Origin: FEN-1099 sp964511015
GTDB lineage: Bacteria > Lernaellota > Lernaellaia > Lernaellales > Lernaellaceae
Direction of reading: 5' to 3'
NCBI GenBank assembly: GCA_964511015.1
Contig: CAZEDX010000005.1
Coordinates: 1-64,000 of the forward strand
Length of the DNA: 64,000 nucleotides
This document shows positions 8,077 to 15,870 of this stretch, one piece after another (the stretch's first letter is position 1; each line of letters opens with the position of its first letter). Both the position numbers and the translations under genes were made by a program. The notes beneath the pieces were generated by a model. That model searched no databases, was not told the DNA's origin, and worked only from the letters and a program-made list of their open reading frames with translations.

Positions 8077-8876
8077 TCGTCTCCAAGGAAATCGGGCAGG
8101 CTCTCGTCGGAGGCGCTGTCGCCCTTCGCGGCGGGCTGTTCGCTGTCGAGATCGACCTGGCGGAAGTTCTGGAAGGTCTCGTAGAGTCCCTTGAACTGAA
8201 GGATTTCCTCCTTCGAGCAGGCGCCGAGGTTCTCCATGCGAAGGACCGAATAGGTGCCTTCCGGAATGTCGAGCGAGAGGCGCGTCTTGAAAACGAACAA
8301 CGGCAGATCGGCGAACTGGCCGCTCTTGAGCCGCAACTTCGAGGTGTAATACTTGGCGATGTGCTTCCGGGTCGGCAGCAGAGAGGCGCCCTTGGCGCGA
8401 ACCACGAACGGCTGGCCGGTCTTCAGGTCGACGCCGACGAAGTTGTACGTCAAGCCGCATTGCGGCTTCTCGTTCCGCAGCCAGTTCTTTTTGGGGCACG
8501 TCTCGCAGGCGATCGGCTTGCCGTCGATGTCGTAGCCGGTTTTCAGGTCGTCGGAGCGGCAGAGGATCTCGGTGCCCTGGCCCTCGATGTAGTTCGCGTG
8601 GCGGCGGGTTTTCTTGACCGTGAGCAGCACGCTGTCGATGGCGTCGACAACCTCCTCCGTGGCTGTGTTGAAAAAACGGTCCTTCGGTATCCAGTTGCCG
8701 TCCGGGTCCTTCATCTTCATGTTGAAGGCCATGATCGGCAGGGGCCGGTCCTCGCGTCCGAGTTCGCCGAGGGCGTTCAATTCCCCGAGTTCCTCGGCCA
8801 GTTCCGGCGGCAGCGCCAGATCGATGGCGGTGGTGTTCACCGGAGCCAATGCGGTTGATTCTTTCTTGGGAGCCAT
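8073..8876 (-). CDS. Hypothetical protein, candidate ssDNA-binding protein
   Basis: 267 aa. The central part carries a likely zinc knuckle, CETCPKKNW...CGL (about 123-141). The C-terminal 25 residues are strongly acidic and end SLPDFLGDE, a layout shared by bacterial and phage ssDNA-binding proteins, whose acidic tail recruits partners. It sits between a Cas4/RecB-like nuclease and a helicase, the place where recombination modules often encode an SSB. I do not recognise the fold from sequence, so the SSB role is inference. The start overlaps the upstream stop (TAATG). Confidence 0.5.
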   Translation of the reverse strand: MAPKKESTALAPVNTTAIDLALPPELAEELGELNALGELGREDRPLPIMAFNMKMKDPDGNWIPKDRFFNTATEEVVDAIDSVLLTVKKTRRHANYIEGQGTEILCRSDDLKTGYDIDGKPIACETCPKKNWLRNEKPQCGLTYNFVGVDLKTGQPFVVRAKGASLLPTRKHIAKYYTSKLRLKSGQFADLPLFVFKTRLSLDIPEGTYSVLRMENLGACSKEEILQFKGLYETFQNFRQVDLDSEQPAAKGDSASDESLPDFLGDE

Positions 8877-9952
8877 TACTCACCTCCGTTCGTTTGGGTT
8901 GAAACCAGGTTGGCGATGAAGGCGTGGTCGATGGCTTCGCCCTGGGACACGGCCTTCGCCGGTCGGAGCGACTCCAGGTCCACGTCCGAAAGTTCGGGAT
9001 GCTTGGTGACGAGCGCGCGGTACCGCGTGGAGACCTCGTCGGCGGGCAGCAGCCCCGAGCAGAGGTCGCGGTACTCGCAACCGCCGTGCAGGGAGCAGGC
9101 GGTGGGATTCCGGTAGATGAACCGAGAGCGGCGCAGGTCCCGCGTGACGTGGTACATCTCCAAGAGCCAGCGCCGCAGGTCCTCGGGCGGAATTTCCATC
9201 TCCCGGCGCATGAAGAAGGTGTTGCCCTCGCTTCGCAGGCGGTCGAGGACGTCGGCATAGTCGGCGGGGTTGGAGTTGGTGCGGATGAGCGCGGCCATGA
9301 AGACTTCGAGCGTCGTATCGATGTTGGCGCGCTTGGAGATGGAACCGTTTTTCAGAATCTCCGGTTCGACGGGCAGCTTCGTTCTCAAGACGTTGTACGA
9401 AACGCCCTTGATCGGCACGCCGAGGAACCGCGAGACGGCCCAGACGTAGGCGCGGATCTGAAAATCGGTTTCGAGCCGCCGGAAATACTGTGAATCCTTG
9501 GCTCCGAGCGTTTTGTGTTCGACAACCCAGACCGATCCGTCCGGCTTCCGCACAACCATGTCGACGCGGCCGACCAGATCGAAAATCCGCGACGCCATGC
9601 CGCTGGGCGTGATGAGGGGAACGCGGAAGGGCAACTCGACGTGCATGACCTCGAAGTCGTCCTGCCCGCGCCAGTGTTCGACATAGCCTCTAAGCATCCC
9701 CGACGCGAGCGGAATCAGGTCGTCACGGTAAGCGCTGCCCTCCAGGTACTCGCGCATCGCCCGCAGCGCGTGCTCGATGTCGCGGGTGAGATACCAGCCT
9801 TCCAGGCCGATATGGACGGCCTTGCCGAGGGTCAGGACCTCGCGCTCCTCGGCGGGCACGAGCCGCCGGTTGTAACGGAAATCGTGCTTCACCTGGCAGG
9901 ACAAGCGGCTGTTGATCTCGCTGATGGAGATCGTCTGGCGAAGGGTGGTCAT
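8876..9952 (-). CDS. Cas4/RecB-like PD-(D/E)XK nuclease
   Basis: 358 aa. It opens with ISISEINSRLSCQVKHDFRYNRRL, the usual start of Cas4/AddB-type PD-(D/E)XK exonucleases with the first Cys. The active site is visible as FDLVGRVDMVV (about 123-133) followed by GSVWVVEHKTLG (138-149, where E and K are catalytic), and an RAYVWAVSR helix. Cys residues near the C-terminus (CSLHGGCEYRDLC, about 294-306) complete a probable Fe-S cluster with the N-terminal Cys. Family members resect DNA ends in recombination modules. Flanking genes overlap at both ends. Confidence 0.82.
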   Translation of the reverse strand: MTTLRQTISISEINSRLSCQVKHDFRYNRRLVPAEEREVLTLGKAVHIGLEGWYLTRDIEHALRAMREYLEGSAYRDDLIPLASGMLRGYVEHWRGQDDFEVMHVELPFRVPLITPSGMASRIFDLVGRVDMVVRKPDGSVWVVEHKTLGAKDSQYFRRLETDFQIRAYVWAVSRFLGVPIKGVSYNVLRTKLPVEPEILKNGSISKRANIDTTLEVFMAALIRTNSNPADYADVLDRLRSEGNTFFMRREMEIPPEDLRRWLLEMYHVTRDLRRSRFIYRNPTACSLHGGCEYRDLCSGLLPADEVSTRYRALVTKHPELSDVDLESLRPAKAVSQGEAIDHAFIANLVSTQTNGGE

Positions 9953-10413
9953 GCGGATTTCTCCTTTCGGAAGCGCCCGGAAAAGCGGCCGTCGAGTCCG
10001 CGATCCATGAAGGCATCGACCGGGACCGGCTCGCCGTTGGGGTAGAACTCGTTCGGTGGAATCGAATGGATGACGGGATCGTCGGAGGGCGCCCGTTCGT
10101 TCGACGCGGATGCCCGCCCCTCTTCCTGCTCGTTGCGGTTCACGCCCCAGAACAGATCGACGCGACGGAACTCCCCGTAATTGAGGCTCTTGCAGGTCAC
10201 GAGGTCAGCGAAGAGCGTCTGGACGTATCGACCACTGTGGTTGCGCGTGCGGAATTTCAGATGGGCGGGATCGGGGTCGACAACCTCGTAGGTACGGCCC
10301 GGCTTCAGGTCGCCTTTGATTGCGTGCGCCTGAAAATGGTCGAGTAGGAATTGTCGCGCGGCGGCAACATCCATGCGTCCGTTCGATATCCGCTGGGCGG
10401 CTTGAACGGCCAT
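9949..10413 (-). CDS. Hypothetical protein
   Basis: 154 aa from the ATG at 10413, which overlaps the upstream stop (ATGA). An in-frame ATG six codons further up is less likely. The middle has an aromatic and charged beta-rich stretch (HLKFRTRNHSGRYVQTLF, then DLFWGVNR). The last 50 residues are polar with PNGEPVPVDAF and a basic end. I do not recognise the family. Position suggests a role in element replication or its control. Confidence 0.5.
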   Translation of the reverse strand: MAVQAAQRISNGRMDVAAARQFLLDHFQAHAIKGDLKPGRTYEVVDPDPAHLKFRTRNHSGRYVQTLFADLVTCKSLNYGEFRRVDLFWGVNRNEQEEGRASASNERAPSDDPVIHSIPPNEFYPNGEPVPVDAFMDRGLDGRFSGRFRKEKSA

Positions 10414-10625
10414 CACCGCGCTTCTCCGCACGCCGGGAGATTCGCCGGATTCTGGATTTTGTTTTCCGGATACTTATGAGGCTCGGCGCCGTCGCGCGGT
10501 TTCACTACGGATCGCGCCAGGCCGAGTGCAAGGAGCCGCACGAGCACCGCGGCGCGGCGCTTTGTCTGCTCTTCGGGAAACGCAGAGTGGTAGATGCGAA
10601 CTTCCTTGATCCCCGTGGCGCTCAT
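10413..10625 (-). CDS. Small hypothetical protein, first gene of replication operon
   Basis: 70 aa, basic, with a predicted helix TKRRAAVLVRLLALGLARSVV in two parts (about 21-41). A GGAGG Shine-Dalgarno sits 5 bp before the ATG, and the stop overlaps the next start (ATGA). It is the promoter-proximal gene of a chain of overlapping genes that runs to the left edge. No family recognised. Confidence 0.5.
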   Translation of the reverse strand: MSATGIKEVRIYHSAFPEEQTKRRAAVLVRLLALGLARSVVKPRDGAEPHKYPENKIQNPANLPACGEAR

Positions 10626-11108
10626 CGATCCTCCTCGGCCAAACGTGCCGAGCGCCCTAAGCGCAAGACGGGTGCCAGCGCAGGGGAAAACCGATAAGCC
10701 GTTGTAACTAAAGGGAAATCTTGAAAATGGCGGCCAGAGATGCAGGGGCGTTTTTGAAAAAGCGCAAATCGGAACCGATAAGCTTTTGATTACAAGAGGT
10801 TACGGGTTATATCGCGGTCGCTTTCCCGAAAAAGTGCAAAACGGGAAGGCCGAAATGCAAAACGGAAAGGGCCGTTTGCAAAATTTAAAGGGCGGTTTGC
10901 AAAACGGAAAGGGCCTTTTGCAAAACGGAAAGCGGCCAACGAGCGGATCGTCTACTTCTGATGTCTCGCGCAACCCCTGGAAATTCAGCCATTTGTCTGG
11001 CCGCACGGCCCGCCGTGCGTGGCACGCTCCTCGCAATAAAGAAGGCCTTGATGATGTCCCCGGTTGAGGTAGGGAACACCTCGTGAAAACCGCATGCGAG
11101 GAGGTGCG
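10626..11108. promoter_or_regulatory. Divergent intergenic control region of the element
   Basis: 483 bp separate the minus-strand replication operon from the plus-strand recombinase. It holds two copies of ACCGATAAGC (10690-10699 and 10774-10783, 84 bp apart, each followed by a TTG-containing similar stretch) and the 21-bp tandem array at 10835-10939. I saw no convincing sigma-70 promoter for either direction. The region is the natural place for control of both transcripts and possibly for a second replication or recombination site. Confidence 0.5.
10835..10939. repeat. Five tandem 21-bp iteron-like repeats
   Basis: Five copies start at 10835, 10856, 10877, 10898 and 10919 with an exact 21-bp period and no spacer. 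All begin TGCAAAA, followed by a variable CGGAAAGGGCC core (copy 3 has TTTAAAGGGCG). The period is two helical turns, so every copy faces the same side of the DNA. This fits iterons or a cooperative operator. The period is also seven codons, and a weak open frame reads LQNGKG-like heptads, but that frame lacks other signs of coding. Confidence 0.8.
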
Positions 11109-13208
11109 ATGCTCTCAAGCGATAAACTCGAAACAGGCACAGTGGTTGCCATTTACTCCCGCGTGTCCACTGACATGCAGGTGCAATCGGAATCTCTGGC
11201 GATCCAGGAGAAGGTGCTGCGCGAATACTGCGCCTTTCACAAGCTGAAAATCCACGACCACTATTCCGACGCGGGGCTCTCCGGCAGCAACACCCAGAAC
11301 CGCCCGGCGTTCAAGAGGATGATGGCCGACGCGGCCGCGAAGAAATTCAGCGCGGTGATCGTCACGAAGCTCGACCGCATCAGCCGCAACCTGCGCGATC
11401 TGCTGCGACTGCTGGATACCCTGGAGGACCATGAGGTCGCCTTCATCTCGATCTCCCAGCGGTTCGATACGTCCAACCCCATGGGGAGATTGACCTTGAA
11501 CGTCCTCGGGTCGTTCTCTCAGTTCGAGCGTGAGATGATCGCCGAGCGCGTCCGTGAGCACATGCTCATACGCGCCAAGGAAGGCAAATGGAATGGCGGC
11601 ATCGTCCCTTATGGATACAGGCAAGAGAATGGCAAGCTGTTTATCCGAGAGGATGAGGCGGGGCCCGTCCGAAAGATGTTCGCTCTTTATCTGGAGCATC
11701 GCAGCATCCGGTTCATCACCAACTACCTGAACGAGATCGGATCAAAACCACGCTATGCCAATGACTGGAGCGCGACCAGCGTGAGTCGCACGTTGGCGAA
11801 TCCCGCCTATTACGGAGCGTCCACGTACAACAAGCGCAAGGGGACGAGCACGACGTCGACGCCGCGCCCCAAAACGGACTGGATCGTGGTCGAGGGCGTG
11901 TACCCGGCCATTGTCGACAAAGACACCTGGACCAAGGTCCAAGAGATTCTCACCAACAAAAGTGGGCTTCATCATCGCAACAAACGGTCCACCTATCTTT
12001 TGTCCGGCCTGATCAAATGCGGACTCTGCGGCGGCAGCATGGCGGGCTACAACCATCCGAAAAAAGGGGTTGGCGGCGGTTCGTGGTCGTACTATCGCTG
12101 CTCATGGCGATTGCAAAAAGGTAAAAGTGTTTGCTCAGGCCAGACTTTTGATCGCCGACGCACCGAACAAAAGATCGTCGAGGCGCTCGCGCAGTGGGCG
12201 ACAGATCCGGAGCCGGTTGTAAAGCAGGCGCTCGATCTGATCAGCAATAAGGAATTTATTCGGGAGCATCTTAACGAGCAGACCCGGTCGCTGCTTCGAC
12301 AATTGGCCGAGGTCGAGAAAGAGCTAAAGCGAGTCATGGACGCATTCCAGGATGGATTGCTCGAAAAGGAGGAAGTAAACGCCCGGGCGCGGCCGCTGAA
12401 ATCCGAGAAGCAGCTTCTGGAAAGCGAGATCAAACGATTAAAGAAGGAAGCCGGGATCGACGGCGACCACACCTTTGTGGACTTGGAAAGGCTGAAACTC
12501 GCCTTCGCCAACTTCGGCAGCGTCTTCGACTCGCTGCACATCGGAGAACAAAAGGAAGCGCTGGCCAGCGTGCTGAACAAGGTTGTGGCCATGCCGGAAG
12601 GACGTCTCTACCTTCATCTCGATTTCAATGTTCTGCGCGAGGCATTCGGGTTGAATGGCTTGTTGCCAGCCTTCCCCAAGAACGGGGACCTGGTGATCCA
12701 AATCAACACGAGCGAAGACGTCCACATGATCAAAGACTTTTCCGAGATGAAGAATTTCGGCGAGCGGCTCCAATGGCTTCGTTTGAAAAACCGCTTCAAC
12801 AAGAAAGAACTAGCGCGCAACCTCGGCGTGAGTGAATGCACGATCTCCAATTGGGAGCGACGCGGGATGGTGCCGCATGAGCATCAGATCGTCCGGCGCG
12901 TGGCGGAATTTTTCGGGGTGCGCGTCGCCGACCTGCTGGGTATCGAGCCGGTGCCGGTGGACACGACGACCAAGTGGCGGCTCCGAATAGTTCGCCGCTG
13001 CATCGGCATGTCGCAGGCTGAGATGGGCAAGATGCTGGGGATGACTGAGGAGCAGTACCACTGGATCGAATTCGAAGGGAAAAAGGGAACGCGCCTCGAC
13101 GCAAAAGCGCTGGCGGATATTCTGGGCCGCATTCCCGAAAAGCACTGGCCAGCATTTGAAGGCATCGTCGGGGCCGACGGTGCGGAGCCGCAGTCGGCTC
13201 GCCAGTAA
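11109..13208 (+). CDS. Large serine recombinase with C-terminal double XRE HTH
   Basis: 699 aa site-specific recombinase that should integrate and excise the element. The resolvase domain starts AIYSRVST with the catalytic Ser at 20, and KLDRISRNLRDLL carries the conserved Arg pair. The Recombinase domain follows (about 160-300), then a zinc ribbon (KCGLCGG at 303-309, YYRCSW near 330, VCSG near 344) and a charged coiled coil (about 395-460). From about 547 to the end it adds two Cro/C1-type helix-turn-helix modules, the first with KKELARNLGVSECTISNWER, the second with SQAEMGKMLGMTEEQY. That addition is not usual in large serine integrases. GAGGAGGTG lies directly upstream of the chosen ATG. 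Confidence 0.88.
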   Translation: MLSSDKLETGTVVAIYSRVSTDMQVQSESLAIQEKVLREYCAFHKLKIHDHYSDAGLSGSNTQNRPAFKRMMADAAAKKFSAVIVTKLDRISRNLRDLLRLLDTLEDHEVAFISISQRFDTSNPMGRLTLNVLGSFSQFEREMIAERVREHMLIRAKEGKWNGGIVPYGYRQENGKLFIREDEAGPVRKMFALYLEHRSIRFITNYLNEIGSKPRYANDWSATSVSRTLANPAYYGASTYNKRKGTSTTSTPRPKTDWIVVEGVYPAIVDKDTWTKVQEILTNKSGLHHRNKRSTYLLSGLIKCGLCGGSMAGYNHPKKGVGGGSWSYYRCSWRLQKGKSVCSGQTFDRRRTEQKIVEALAQWATDPEPVVKQALDLISNKEFIREHLNEQTRSLLRQLAEVEKELKRVMDAFQDGLLEKEEVNARARPLKSEKQLLESEIKRLKKEAGIDGDHTFVDLERLKLAFANFGSVFDSLHIGEQKEALASVLNKVVAMPEGRLYLHLDFNVLREAFGLNGLLPAFPKNGDLVIQINTSEDVHMIKDFSEMKNFGERLQWLRLKNRFNKKELARNLGVSECTISNWERRGMVPHEHQIVRRVAEFFGVRVADLLGIEPVPVDTTTKWRLRIVRRCIGMSQAEMGKMLGMTEEQYHWIEFEGKKGTRLDAKALADILGRIPEKHWPAFEGIVGADGAEPQSARQ

Positions 13209-13266
13209 GCGCCGCTATCCTCCTTCCGCCTGTCCAGAGACCGGATCACGAGCCTTCATTTTCTTG

Positions 13267-13322
13267 TTGACAGGCCCAGGCAATGAGCTATCATAAGTAC
13301 AGAAAATGATTTTCTGATAGCT
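13267..13322 (+). promoter_or_regulatory. Promoter and palindromic operator for the XRE-ImmA gene
   Basis: A sigma-70 type promoter is visible: TTGACA at 13267-13272, a 16-bp spacer, and TATCAT at 13289-13294. The -10 lies in a nested palindrome: outer arms AGCTATCA (13286-13293) and TGATAGCT (13315-13322), inner arms AGAAAAT (13301-13307) and ATTTTCT (13309-13315) around one base. A protein bound here would block the promoter. The XRE protein encoded downstream is the likely ligand (autoregulation, inference). Confidence 0.75.
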
Positions 13323-13345
13323 ATCGCGGCAGAGAGGGGGAACCG

Positions 13346-14506
13346 ATGGCTGACAATGTAATCGCGGCAAATCTTGTTCGGCTCCGAAGGCACATGCGCT
13401 TCTCCCAGGGAGCGCTTGCCGAAAAAGCAGGAATCAGTCGGCCCAGCTACCGCAAGATCGAAACTGGAGTTTCGGTGCCCAAGGCAGAGACCCTGCAGGC
13501 GCTCGCCAAGGCGCTCGATGTCAAACTCCAGCAACTGGTCGCTCCGGTGCGTACCCTATCGTCGGTTCGCTTCCGCGCCCTAAAGAAGATGACCAGTCGC
13601 GAGCAGATTCTCGCGGACGTAGCGGTCTGGCTAGAAAACTTCAATCAGCTGGAGGAGATCGTCGACGACAAGATATCCTACCAGTACAAGGCGCTCGCCC
13701 GCTCTTTGCAGAAGCTGCCCCCAGGTCCTGACCGGGCCAGGCACGCGGCAAATAAAGCGCGGCAGCAACTTGGTCTTTCCGACGACGAATTGATCCGCGA
13801 CATCTGCGGTCTGCTCGAATCGTGCGGCATCAAAGTCTTTCCCTACCTGCTCACCTCGGATTCGTTCTTCGGCCTTTCCATCGGCGAGAGCGATGGTGGT
13901 CCGGCTATCGTGGTCAACGTCTGGGATCGTATTCCCGTGGAACGGTGGATTTTCAGCGCGGCGCACGAACTGGGTCATCTGTTGATGCATCTGGAAGCCT
14001 ACGACGTGAGCCAGAGCCGGGAGGACGATGCGCAGGAAGGAGAGGCGAATCTCTTTGCCAGTCACTTTTTGATGCCCGACGGCGTGTTTCAAAAGGAATG
14101 GCAGGAGACCAAGGGCTTGTCGTTCATCCGGCGCGTCCTGAAAACCAAGCGGATATTCCGGGTCAGCTACAAGACCGTGTTGGCACGCCTTATCGAGCAC
14201 GGCGTGGCCAATAACGATATCTGGAAACGGTTTTATTTCGAATACTCGCGCCAGTACGGTCGATCACTCCAACACCATGTGGAGCCGGATGCAATCGGTC
14301 CCACTGTTTTTCGTCAGAGCATATCGGAGTCGCAGCGGGCCAACGAACCGGAATATTTATCCGCTGACGATTTCGTGGAGGACAGGCTCAATCGCCTCGT
14401 GCGCCTTGCCATCGAACGGGAGGAAATCTCCCTCAGCCGAGGCGCCGAGATCCTTGGCATCGACCTGGAAGCAATGCGCAACCTGACCGCCTCGTGGGTG
14501 GACTGA
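13346..14506 (+). CDS. XRE regulator fused to ImmA/IrrE metallopeptidase
   Basis: 386 aa. Residues 1-68 form an XRE HTH (VRLRRHMRFSQGALAEKAGI, then SRPSYRKIETG). The middle to C-terminal part is an ImmA/IrrE zinc peptidase with HELGH at 207-211 and a downstream Glu in QEGEANLFASHFLMP. In mobile elements such proteins cleave the element's repressor, or act as an antitoxin when paired with a toxin. Here the partner is the PIN gene 5 bp downstream. GAGAGGGGG precedes the ATG. The strong promoter with overlapping palindrome upstream supports autoregulation. Confidence 0.85.
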   Translation: MADNVIAANLVRLRRHMRFSQGALAEKAGISRPSYRKIETGVSVPKAETLQALAKALDVKLQQLVAPVRTLSSVRFRALKKMTSREQILADVAVWLENFNQLEEIVDDKISYQYKALARSLQKLPPGPDRARHAANKARQQLGLSDDELIRDICGLLESCGIKVFPYLLTSDSFFGLSIGESDGGPAIVVNVWDRIPVERWIFSAAHELGHLLMHLEAYDVSQSREDDAQEGEANLFASHFLMPDGVFQKEWQETKGLSFIRRVLKTKRIFRVSYKTVLARLIEHGVANNDIWKRFYFEYSRQYGRSLQHHVEPDAIGPTVFRQSISESQRANEPEYLSADDFVEDRLNRLVRLAIEREEISLSRGAEILGIDLEAMRNLTASWVD

Positions 14507-14511
14507 ATCGA

Positions 14512-15018
14512 ATGACGTCGACCAAGCCGCCCACTTTCCTGATTCTCGACGCCAACGTGCTGATCGACTTTTGCAAGTCAGATCGATCCATGCTCACGCT
14601 GATCGCACGACACATCGGCACCGTGTGCGTCGCACAGCCGGTACTAGACGAGGTCGAAGCTCTGGGCCACGGAGATCTGCTCGCGCTCGGCCTCGGTCTC
14701 GTCATGCCGGAAACCGAGATGTTGATCGCGGCGGCCGCCCAGCCGGGCTCGCTTTCTTTCGAAGATCGAATCTGCCTTCTGCTCGCCAAGGAGCGCGGAT
14801 GGACATGCGTCACCAACGATGGCCGCCTGCGCCGGGAGTGCGAATCGGAATCCGTTTCTGTCCTCTGGGGGCTGGAACCATTGATCATGTTGGTGAAACG
14901 CAAGGTGATCGACGCAAAGCTCGCGCTGACGACAGCCCTGGCCATCCGCCGTTCAAATCCCCGGTTCATCACCGACGCAATCATCCAGCGATTCAAAAAT
15001 CGAATCAGGATACGCTGA
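14512..15018 (+). CDS. PIN-domain protein, putative toxin
   Basis: 168 aa from the ATG at 14512, or 174 aa if the overlapping GTG at 14494 is used. PIN nuclease features are clear: LILDANVLIDFC (first Asp), VLDEVEALG (Glu), LSFEDRICLLLAKERGW (Asp) and VTNDGRLRREC (last Asp pair position). Together these make the acidic active site of an RNase. It follows an XRE-ImmA/IrrE gene closely, an arrangement predicted by others as a toxin-antitoxin type. Toxicity here is inference. Confidence 0.75.
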   Translation: MTSTKPPTFLILDANVLIDFCKSDRSMLTLIARHIGTVCVAQPVLDEVEALGHGDLLALGLGLVMPETEMLIAAAAQPGSLSFEDRICLLLAKERGWTCVTNDGRLRRECESESVSVLWGLEPLIMLVKRKVIDAKLALTTALAIRRSNPRFITDAIIQRFKNRIRIR

Positions 15019-15109
15019 CCGACCAGAACTCTCATCTCGTCTAACCATCCGTATTTCTTGCACTTTTCTCCACAGCCCTTTATGCCCAGAAAATATTTTC
15101 GTTTTGCTC

Positions 15110-15138
15110 TTGACAGCTAACACCAGTTAGCCTACCTT
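15110..15138 (+). promoter_or_regulatory. lexA promoter with overlapping LexA-type operator
   Basis: TTGACA (15110-15115), exactly 17 bp, then TACCTT (15133-15138). Between them lies the inverted repeat GCTAAC-ACCA-GTTAGC (15116-15131), which fills the spacer completely. This is the expected position for an autorepressor site. The half-site TAAC-N4-GTTA resembles the GAAC-N4-GTTC type of LexA box more than the E. coli CTGT-N8-ACAG type. Confidence 0.75.
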
Positions 15139-15163
15139 GTACATTAGAACAAAGGAGGCCGAC

Positions 15164-15766
15164 GTGGAGACCCCGTCCGCCATGCAGAATAAAATCCTGC
15201 GCTTCATCGAGGACTTCAGTGAACGACGCGGCATGCCGCCGACGGTTCGGGAGATCGGCGGCAAGTTCGGGATCAAGTCGTCGACGGTCTTCGCGCATCT
15301 GAAGCGCATGGAAAAGAAGGGCCTTCTGCGGCGGTCGAGTTCGCCACGTTCCATCGAACTATTGGCGAAACACCCCGGCGGGAACCGAATTCCGATCTTG
15401 GGCCAGGTTCCGGCAGGGACGCCGCTGCTCGCCGTCGAAAACATCGACGGCTATTTGCCGGTGGATCGCAAAGCATATCGGAGCGGCAACGTGTTCGCCC
15501 TGCGCGTTAAGGGCGAAAGCATGATCGAGGCGGGCATCCTCGACGGCGACACGGTGATCGTTCACGAGCAACCGGATGCCGAAAACGGCGCGACCGTCAT
15601 CGCCCTGGTGGAGGACGAAGCGACCGTGAAGCGGTTTTACCGCGAGGGCAACGTCATCCGTTTACAGCCAGCGAACAGCACGATGGCTCCCTTGTTGATC
15701 GACGCGGCACGTCAGGACGTTCGGATCGTGGGAAGGGTTATAGGGGTTTTCCGCGATCTGAACTGA
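15164..15766 (+). CDS. lexA: LexA-type SOS repressor
   Basis: 200 aa from a GTG at 15164, with AGGAGG 5 bp upstream. The N-terminal winged helix has GMPPTVREIGGKFGIKSSTVF (two parts, about 23-43). The autocleavage Ala-Gly is at 84-85 (QVPAGTP), the nucleophile Ser at 119 (GESMIEAG) and the general-base Lys at 156 (EATVKRFYR), so self-cleavage is expected to work. It probably represses itself and, by the TGATG junction or read-through, the helicase gene that follows. Being element-borne, it could link element genes to DNA damage. Confidence 0.9.
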   Translation: METPSAMQNKILRFIEDFSERRGMPPTVREIGGKFGIKSSTVFAHLKRMEKKGLLRRSSSPRSIELLAKHPGGNRIPILGQVPAGTPLLAVENIDGYLPVDRKAYRSGNVFALRVKGESMIEAGILDGDTVIVHEQPDAENGATVIALVEDEATVKRFYREGNVIRLQPANSTMAPLLIDAARQDVRIVGRVIGVFRDLN

Positions 15767-15870
15767 TGCATTGTATCGGTGGGCGAGATCCCCTCTTTCC
15801 GCAACGCCCAGGGGGAGATGAAACTCTCGTTCGCTCTGTGAAAGTTGGGCGCGTTTCGGGGGAAACGCCC

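Noticed and set aside
7789..9258. 489-codon minus-strand frame as one gene
   Set aside because: Only its last 95 codons match a family; the rest overlaps two well-supported genes in other frames.
10835..10939. CRISPR-like look of the 21-bp array
   Set aside because: The copies are directly adjacent with no unique spacers, and no cas1/cas2 is near. The Cas4-like gene belongs to a recombination operon.
10786..11067. Plus-strand frame with LQNGKG heptads
   Set aside because: It is only the translation of a repeat whose period happens to be divisible by three; no Shine-Dalgarno or conserved sequence outside the repeat.
15766..15870. Helicase start at the ATG overlapping the lexA stop
   Set aside because: It adds 35 residues of noise-like sequence and lacks a Shine-Dalgarno; the ATG at 15871 has GGGGGA at good distance. 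Not fully excluded.
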